The notes under the pieces were generated by a model. It saw nothing but the letters and a program-made list of their open reading frames with translations, had not been told where the DNA came from and ran no database searches. Position numbers and translations under genes: made by a program. From Desulfobulbaceae bacterium (GTDB lineage: Bacteria; Desulfobacterota; Desulfobulbia; Desulfobulbales; SURF-16): a DNA stretch of 18,877 nucleotides. This document shows, in pieces, positions 15,595-18,877 of the stretch; positions within the stretch are counted from its first letter, which is position 1, and each line of letters begins with the position of its first letter. The stretch lies in the NCBI GenBank assembly GCA_021160685.1, contig JAGHCC010000099.1, forward strand, positions 1 to 18,877, read 5' to 3'.

Positions 15595-15608
15595 GCTCGG
15601 GCATTATG
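15595..15608 (+). repeat. 14-base direct repeat, copy 1
   Basis: GCTCGGGCATTATG here recurs exactly at 17557-17570. The two copies bracket the rhodanese gene and the HNH gene. The form resembles the right end of attC sites (GGGCGTTATG) with one changed base. Confidence 0.5.
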
Positions 15609-15650
15609 TGTAAAAATGACCCAGAATAAAATACAAATCGAGGAAAAAAG

Positions 15651-15968
15651 ATGGTGCGTACAATAAAGCCTGAAGAGTTTATGTCTATTAAAGATGAGGC
15701 TACGGTGATTCTAGATATCCGTAGAGACAGCGATTATGGCGCCTCTGAAGACATTATACCCGGGGCATTATGGAAAGATCCCACAAAGATAGATGAATGG
15801 ATTGACACTGTTCCGAGAGATGGGCAGGTGATCATTTATTGTGTCCGGGGTGGCGGAGTGAGCAACAGCGTCGTTGACCGTTTACAAGCCGATGGAATCA
15901 ATGCCCGATTTATCGTAGGTGGAATTGAAGGGCTAAAAGATTCTGGCGGTATGGTAGATCGAAAATAA
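15651..15968 (+). CDS. Single-domain rhodanese-like protein
   Basis: A 105-residue protein made of one rhodanese domain. It begins VRTIKPEEFMSI, with LDIRRDSDY forming the conserved acidic motif near residue 21, and carries the active-site loop CVRGGGVS with nucleophile C64, followed by the GGIEGLKDSGG end typical of the fold. It could transfer sulfane sulfur or bind another thiol-reactive anion; substrate cannot be told. The nucleophile is encoded by TGT, not UGA. A GAGGA ribosome site lies 9 bases before the ATG. No signal peptide is visible, so it should be cytoplasmic. It stands alone upstream of a candidate attC site, as a gene in an integron cassette would. Confidence 0.88.
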   Translation: MVRTIKPEEFMSIKDEATVILDIRRDSDYGASEDIIPGALWKDPTKIDEWIDTVPRDGQVIIYCVRGGGVSNSVVDRLQADGINARFIVGGIEGLKDSGGMVDRK

Positions 15969-16046
15969 AATAGTTGGCTGCTACTGACTGCAAGCGCCTA
16001 TTCGAGCTCGTCCATTTTAGTTATATTCGGCGGATGCCTGAACAAC

Positions 16047-16104
16047 ACATAACAAAAAAATGCAGCTGACGTGGAAAACCGCCCGCTGATTTGGGTCGTT
16101 GTGC
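16047..16104 (+). other. Candidate integron attC site
   Basis: ACATAAC (16047-16053) and GTTGTGC (16098-16104) fit the outer core-site pair, pairing at six of seven positions if one G-T pair is allowed, and GTTGTGC keeps the GTT cut triplet. Each is nine bases from an inner pair, CAGC (16063-16066) and GCTG (16085-16088). Within that, GTGG and CCGC close an AAAA loop. The symmetry and extra-helical bases agree with attC architecture, and it lies between two single genes of the same strand. No integrase is in the window and the inner box pairing is imperfect, so this remains a candidate. Confidence 0.45.
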
Positions 16105-16149
16105 GGGAGTTAGAACAGCAACAAAGAGACATAGAAAGCAGGAAATGAT

Positions 16150-17340
16150 ATGCGTAAATGCACACCTCGGGAAATAATAAAAGAAGTCCCTGATGTTCAA
16201 ACAGTCATTCTTCCACACAATTGGTTCGATGATCTGGGGGATAATCGATCTGTATTCATTTCTCTTTATGAATGGATGATTGGAAATGGACTTGTCCCTT
16301 CTGAGAATGAAGAAAGCCTGCATAACAGAACCTATGTAGGAGAAAAATTATTCAAAAAACTTCTATCTGCAGAGAAAAAGCGACTCCGGAAAAAATTAAA
16401 AATCAAAGGCGATGAACTGGATCGAGCTGTCGGATGGTCAGACATAGATTCAGGTCCTAAAACTGAGATCGGGGGCTGCAATATTAGCGGAGACGTCATT
16501 CTCGTTATCCCAGAGACGAGCAGACAAACCCTTGGTGAGTTTTCCGCAAAAATTTACAGAAAACAGCGTGATACGTTAATCAATAAAACCAGAGTTAACG
16601 CAGCTGGTGCAACATTTTATCAATGGTTGTTGCCTCAAATCGATCGTCCTGACCGAGTTGGTGACACAGCAAGAGCTGCTGTAGTTGACGACCAATTCCC
16701 GCGCGAAAGCATTCAATATGAAGAAATAAAATCCTATCTGGCATCACATGGAGCATGTGATGCAGCGATTGAAAGTTTAAAAGAGAGCTGGGTGGAATAT
16801 ATCCAGAAATACCCCGAGCGTGTGCAACCATATGCATGGTGCAGTGAATGTGGGAAGAAGTTTGATGTTAAAAATGCCCTGCTGGCATGGAGTTTGGAAT
16901 CGCGAGAACTGTTTGTTCTCGATACTGCGTGTCTTAACAAGTATATGCAATTCGATGAATTAGTATCGCGTCCATTATTAGGCATCACTCATGACGACCT
17001 GAGCGAGTTGGTTGAAAAGGATGAGGTGAGTGAATTAGACGCTAACGACATGATAGAACAATTGAATTTATGGGGCATAATACCAATTGCAAGTGAAGGA
17101 TGTAACTTACAAAAAACTGTGAGCAGAAAATATACCCGTCGCCCGATATCTAATTCCAAGAGATATGTTGTTTTGCGGCGCGACAAATTTCAATGTGTAC
17201 TATGCGGGGCCAGTGGCAGTGAAGCTAATCTCGAAGTTGACCATATTGTCCCAGTCTCACGAGGAGGAACAAACGACATTGGCAATCTTCGGTGTTTGTG
17301 CTTTAAATGCAATCGAGGGAAACACTCTAAAATTGAATAA
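16150..17340 (+). CDS. YozE-like domain protein with C-terminal HNH endonuclease
   Basis: A 396-residue protein. Residues 1-150 are not recognised. Residues about 155-218 match the YozE SAM-like fold, with FYQWLLPQIDRPDRVGD, FPRES, SYLASHGACDAAI and SWVEYI in order. C231/C234 in WCSECGKKF, perhaps with C271, may bind zinc. The C-terminus is a complete HNH nuclease: CVLC (359-362), EVDHIVPVSRGG with H375, GNLRCLCFKCN with C394 and C397 as the second zinc pair. It should nick or cut DNA; target and purpose are unknown. AGCAGG lies 8 bases before the ATG. Base composition is more AT-rich than the Hdr operon. Its setting beside a candidate attC site and mazEF makes a defence or mobile-element role plausible, but that is inference. 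Confidence 0.8.
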   Translation: MRKCTPREIIKEVPDVQTVILPHNWFDDLGDNRSVFISLYEWMIGNGLVPSENEESLHNRTYVGEKLFKKLLSAEKKRLRKKLKIKGDELDRAVGWSDIDSGPKTEIGGCNISGDVILVIPETSRQTLGEFSAKIYRKQRDTLINKTRVNAAGATFYQWLLPQIDRPDRVGDTARAAVVDDQFPRESIQYEEIKSYLASHGACDAAIESLKESWVEYIQKYPERVQPYAWCSECGKKFDVKNALLAWSLESRELFVLDTACLNKYMQFDELVSRPLLGITHDDLSELVEKDEVSELDANDMIEQLNLWGIIPIASEGCNLQKTVSRKYTRRPISNSKRYVVLRRDKFQCVLCGASGSEANLEVDHIVPVSRGGTNDIGNLRCLCFKCNRGKHSKIE

Positions 17341-17495
17341 ATACAAAAAATCGCACAATCAGGTAGCCGGGCGCAATGGGGGACATCCTATATAACCCCT
17401 GTCAATCTTTAAGTATTTTCTTTTAATATCAACTTGTTATCGGAAATCATTTTCCCCCAGGCGCACCTCTCCATCAAGCCTGACTAGGCTTTGAG
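17341..17495. other. Intergenic stretch with REP-like hairpin
   Basis: Contains the small hairpin AAGCCT-GACT-AGGCTT (17476-17481 with 17486-17491) directly before the GGGGAC repeat copy 1. It resembles debris of REP-type or transposase-associated repeats. No gene seen. Confidence 0.35.
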
Positions 17496-17524
17496 GGAGA
17501 AAAGGGGACAAATTTATTTTTTTC
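17496..17524 (+). repeat. GGGGAC direct repeat, copy 1, left of mazEF
   Basis: GGAGAAAAGGGGACAAATTT followed by ATTTTTTTC. A near-identical sequence lies at 18199-18230, so the mazEF module is bracketed by direct repeats. The T run after the 17476-17491 hairpin could also serve as terminator for the HNH gene. Confidence 0.65.
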
Positions 17525-17571
17525 TAACTTGCCAGCCATGGAAAAATTTCCGCTCAGCTCGGGCATTATGC
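17525..17571 (+). other. Weak attC-like foldback with second copy of the 14-base repeat
   Basis: TAAC near the left end and GCTCGGGCATTATG (17557-17570) on the right can pair in blocks (TGCC with GGGCA, AGC with GCT), with GGAAA-AA-TTTCC (17540-17551) at the tip. The layout recalls attC, but the right core triplet is ATT in place of GTT and several bases bulge. It lies downstream of the HNH gene, where a cassette's attC would be. Confidence 0.28.
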
Positions 17572-17587
17572 TTCAGCAAAACACTAT

Positions 17588-17616
17588 TTGACATCCCGCC
17601 GTAAAGTAATTACAAT
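17588..17616 (+). promoter_or_regulatory. mazEF promoter, sigma-70 type
   Basis: TTGACA (17588-17593), a 17-base spacer and TACAAT (17611-17616) make a near-consensus housekeeping promoter. A start about 7 bases after the -10 box would fall at 17621-17625, immediately before the ATG at 17626, so the transcript is probably leaderless. Confidence 0.8.
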
Positions 17617-17625
17617 GTAATTACT
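17605..17625. promoter_or_regulatory. Palindromic operator of mazEF
   Basis: AGTAATTAC-AAT-GTAATTACT is a perfect inverted repeat of 9-base arms covering the -10 box and ending at the base before the start codon. Antitoxins of the MazE/AbrB type repress their own operons through such sites, so this is the likely autoregulatory operator. Confidence 0.75.
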
Positions 17626-17877
17626 ATGAAAGCATCTATTATAAAAATTGGTAATTCGCAGGGTATTCGGCTTCCAAAGCCAATTATTGAACAATGTGGC
17701 TTCAATAAGGAAGTAGAACTTGAAGTCCACAACCACGAAGTGGTTATTCGTCCGATAATAAGGCATCCTCGTCATAACTGGGAAAACGCATTTAAGGCTA
17801 TGGCTGCAAATGGTGATGATAAATTACTCGAATCTCCTGCAACCAAGTGGGACGAGGAAGAGTGGGAATGGGAATAA
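17626..17877 (+). CDS. mazE: MazE-family antitoxin (AbrB-type DNA-binding)
   Basis: An 83-residue antitoxin that neutralises the MazF toxin encoded next and, with it, represses the operon. The N-terminal half is a swapped-hairpin AbrB-type domain with KIGNSQGIRLPKPIIEQ and VELEVHNHEVVIRP. The C-terminus is acidic and Trp-rich (TKWDEEEWEWE), as expected of the flexible toxin-binding tail. There is no ribosome site; promoter and operator run right up to the ATG, so translation from a leaderless mRNA is likely. An earlier start is excluded by the promoter, and the first Met gives the standard MKASIIKIGNS beginning. Its stop codon overlaps the start of mazF. Confidence 0.92.
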   Translation: MKASIIKIGNSQGIRLPKPIIEQCGFNKEVELEVHNHEVVIRPIIRHPRHNWENAFKAMAANGDDKLLESPATKWDEEEWEWE

Positions 17878-18191
17878 AACGATTTGATGTATACCTCATC
17901 AACCTTGACCCCACAATTGGCCATGAAATAAAAAAAACAAGGCCATGCCTCATAATTTCTCCAGATGAAATGAACCCCTTTATCTCTACAGTCATTGTAG
18001 CCCCTATGACAACAAAGGGAAAAAGTTATCCTTCAAGAATTTCATGTACCTTTCAAGGTAGAAAAGGGCAGATAATTCTTGATCAAATTCGAACAATTGA
18101 CAAAAAAAGGCTCGTCAAAAAACTTGGTGTAATCAGTAAGAAATCTCAGTCAAATACGCTGAGAATTTTACAGGATATTTTTGCTCCATGA
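17868..18191 (+). CDS. mazF: MazF-family mRNA interferase toxin
   Basis: A 107-residue toxin that cleaves single-stranded RNA at short sequence motifs to halt growth. The PemK/MazF fold is clear: RFDVYLINLDPTIGHEIKKTRPCLIIS, VIVAPMTTKG, GQIILDQIRTIDKKRL and an LRILQDIF end. Arg in KKTRP and Thr in PMTT are at the family's active-site positions. The ATG at 17868 overlaps the mazE stop by 10 bases and has GAGGAAGAG upstream. A GTG at 17847 would add seven residues with no support. This overlap is normal for toxin-antitoxin pairs and keeps toxin output tied to antitoxin translation. The pair has its own promoter, so it is independent of the upstream genes. Confidence 0.93.
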   Translation: MGIKRFDVYLINLDPTIGHEIKKTRPCLIISPDEMNPFISTVIVAPMTTKGKSYPSRISCTFQGRKGQIILDQIRTIDKKRLVKKLGVISKKSQSNTLRILQDIFAP

Positions 18192-18198
18192 CATCATA

Positions 18199-18230
18199 GG
18201 AGAAAAAGGGGACGGATTTATTTTTATTTC
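18199..18230 (+). repeat. GGGGAC direct repeat, copy 2, right of mazEF
   Basis: Begins 8 bases after the mazF stop with GGAGAAAAAGGGGACGGATT and continues TATTTTTATTTC. It matches copy 1 at 17496-17524 apart from two substitutions and small length changes in the A and T runs. Confidence 0.65.
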
Positions 18231-18250
18231 GAACCCCTCGAAAATAAAAT

Positions 18251-18295
18251 AAAATTTTTAGTGTTTTTTCGTGAAATTCGTGACTCAAAAATTTT
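18251..18295. terminator. AT-rich inverted repeat between convergent mazF and thiC
   Basis: AAAATTTTTAGT (18251-18262) pairs with ACTCAAAAATTTT (18283-18295) with one bulged base. On the minus strand a T-rich stretch follows, so it may end the thiC transcript, but the stem is almost all A/T and therefore weak. Confidence 0.35.
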
Positions 18296-18315
18296 CAGCC
18301 TAAATTATCTAAGAT

Positions 18316-18877
18316 TTATATCCCCTTTTTATCTCCCTTCATATCATCCTTAAACAACGTATAGCCCCTGGTCATGGCGCAAAAATCGCCGCACATGGTA
18401 CAGGTTTTACCATTTTCCGGGCTGCGACTTTGCCGGATCTCTTCAGCCTTGTCAGGAAACATCAACAACTTAAAATGATCCTGCCAGCGGCTGTCCCGCC
18501 GTGCCAGGGCAACCTGCTTTTCATGTTCACGGCCACGGCCATTGGCAATGTCGCCGATCCGTGCCGCCAGCCGCGTAGCCCTCACCCCCTCGCGCACATC
18601 GTCTTCATTGGGCAAAGCCAGATGCTCAGCCGGTGTGATGTAGCAGATCAGGTCAGCGCCATAACGGGCCGAGTTGGCAGCGCCGATTGCCGCAGTGATA
18701 TGATCGTAGCCTGCGCCGCTGTCCGCCGGCAGGGGGCCGAGAACATAATAGGGTGCATTACCGCTCATCCTCTTCTCCAGCATAATATTGCCTTCAATCT
18801 CATCCAGGGGCACGTGACCCGGCCCCTCCACCATCATCTGGCAACCCATTTCCCGGCCCAGTTCGGCCAGTTCACAG
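18316..18877 (-). CDS. thiC: Phosphomethylpyrimidine synthase ThiC, C-terminal part
   Basis: Radical-SAM enzyme that rearranges aminoimidazole ribotide into hydroxymethylpyrimidine phosphate for thiamine synthesis. The window holds about the last 186 residues; the frame is open through the edge, so the true start lies outside. Landmarks are MMVEGPGHVPLDEIEGN, PYYVLGPLPADSGAGYDHITAAIGAA, ITPAEHLALPNEDDV and the C-terminal cluster motif CTMCGDFC. That motif spaces its cysteines C-x2-C-x3-C, one residue shorter than the C-x2-C-x4-C usually quoted for ThiC. Anaerobes also have ThiC paralogues (BzaA/BzaB/BzaF) that make 5-hydroxybenzimidazole for B12. The part visible does not separate these, so ThiC is the default. 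Codon choice and GC content resemble the core operons, unlike the accessory patch beside it. Confidence 0.88.
   Translation of the reverse strand, partial: CELAELGREMGCQMMVEGPGHVPLDEIEGNIMLEKRMSGNAPYYVLGPLPADSGAGYDHITAAIGAANSARYGADLICYITPAEHLALPNEDDVREGVRATRLAARIGDIANGRGREHEKQVALARRDSRWQDHFKLLMFPDKAEEIRQSRSPENGKTCTMCGDFCAMTRGYTLFKDDMKGDKKGI

Larger units (their letters stand above)
15239..15650. other. Intergenic region after the Hdr/Flx operon
   Basis: A 412-base AT-rich gap with no gene that I can support. It holds a strong hairpin (15321-15352), a weak promoter-like pair (15411-15441), a CAGTTACA word followed by ATACTTTGATATTAG near 15464 that faintly recalls the foldback tail, and one copy of a 14-base direct repeat (15595-15608). 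It marks the boundary between the energy operon and the accessory patch. Confidence 0.5.

Noticed and set aside
15540..15608. Full attC site upstream of the rhodanese gene
   Set aside because: The right end resembles attC, but I could not find a convincing left core site or symmetrical inner pairing, so only the 14-base repeat is reported.
17847..17867. GTG start for mazF at 17847
   Set aside because: It adds residues (MGRGRVG) not typical of MazF; the ATG at 17868 gives the normal MGIKRFDVY start with a good ribosome site.
1..18877. CRISPR array, tRNA or rRNA genes
   Set aside because: No regularly spaced identical repeats of CRISPR length and no tRNA- or rRNA-like sequence were seen on either strand by eye. 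The TTGGTT tracts are too short and degenerate to be CRISPR.

Overview
The window looks like a chromosomal piece of an anaerobic, sulfur-metabolising bacterium of the Desulfobacterota, perhaps near the Desulfobulbales. This is inferred from gene content: an FlxABCD-HdrA type electron-bifurcating operon rich in iron-sulfur subunits, a selenocysteine-containing Hdr protein, and a three-piece archaeal-type glutamate synthase. No rRNA or other taxonomic marker is present.

Layout. Positions 96-875 (minus strand) hold a two-gene unit, a small zinc-ribbon protein followed by a membrane-anchored MsrB. Positions 1016-6308 (minus) hold a split glutamate synthase. In transcription order it is a class II glutamine amidotransferase, an FMN-binding synthase subunit with two ferredoxin clusters, and a fusion of a GXGXG domain, a GltD-like flavoprotein and a ferredoxin. 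A clear intrinsic terminator lies at 954-982. Divergent from it, positions 6675-15237 (plus) hold the Hdr/Flx operon: a fused HdrC-HdrB (HdrD-like) protein, a 1006-residue HdrA, then FlxD (MvhD-like), FlxC, FlxB and FlxA. The FlxA module should take electrons from NAD(P)H. FlxB, FlxC and FlxD should relay them to HdrA, and HdrA should split them between a low-potential ferredoxin and a disulfide-type acceptor reduced by the HdrB part.

The strongest find is that the HdrC-HdrB gene is one reading frame (6675-7898) read through an in-frame UGA at 7386-7388. The UGA falls exactly where relatives have Cys in an E-C-G-H motif. A perfect 7-bp hairpin follows 15 nt downstream with its loop 22 nt downstream, as expected of a bacterial SECIS. 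Ordinary gene calling would split it into two genes.

The operon has been invaded repeatedly. Two long foldback repeats of one family sit in the gaps before hdrA and before flxA. A four-helix-bundle (S23-type) gene flanked by TTGGTT/AACCAA low-complexity tracts sits between hdrA and flxD, and a third such tract lies between flxD and flxC.

Positions 15239-18315 look like an accessory patch: a rhodanese-like gene, a candidate integron attC site, a YozE-domain/HNH-nuclease fusion, and a mazEF toxin-antitoxin pair with a promoter and operator abutting the start codon, so the antitoxin mRNA is probably leaderless. The mazEF pair is bracketed by direct repeats. The right edge (minus strand) is the C-terminal part of thiC or a close paralogue, cut by the window end.
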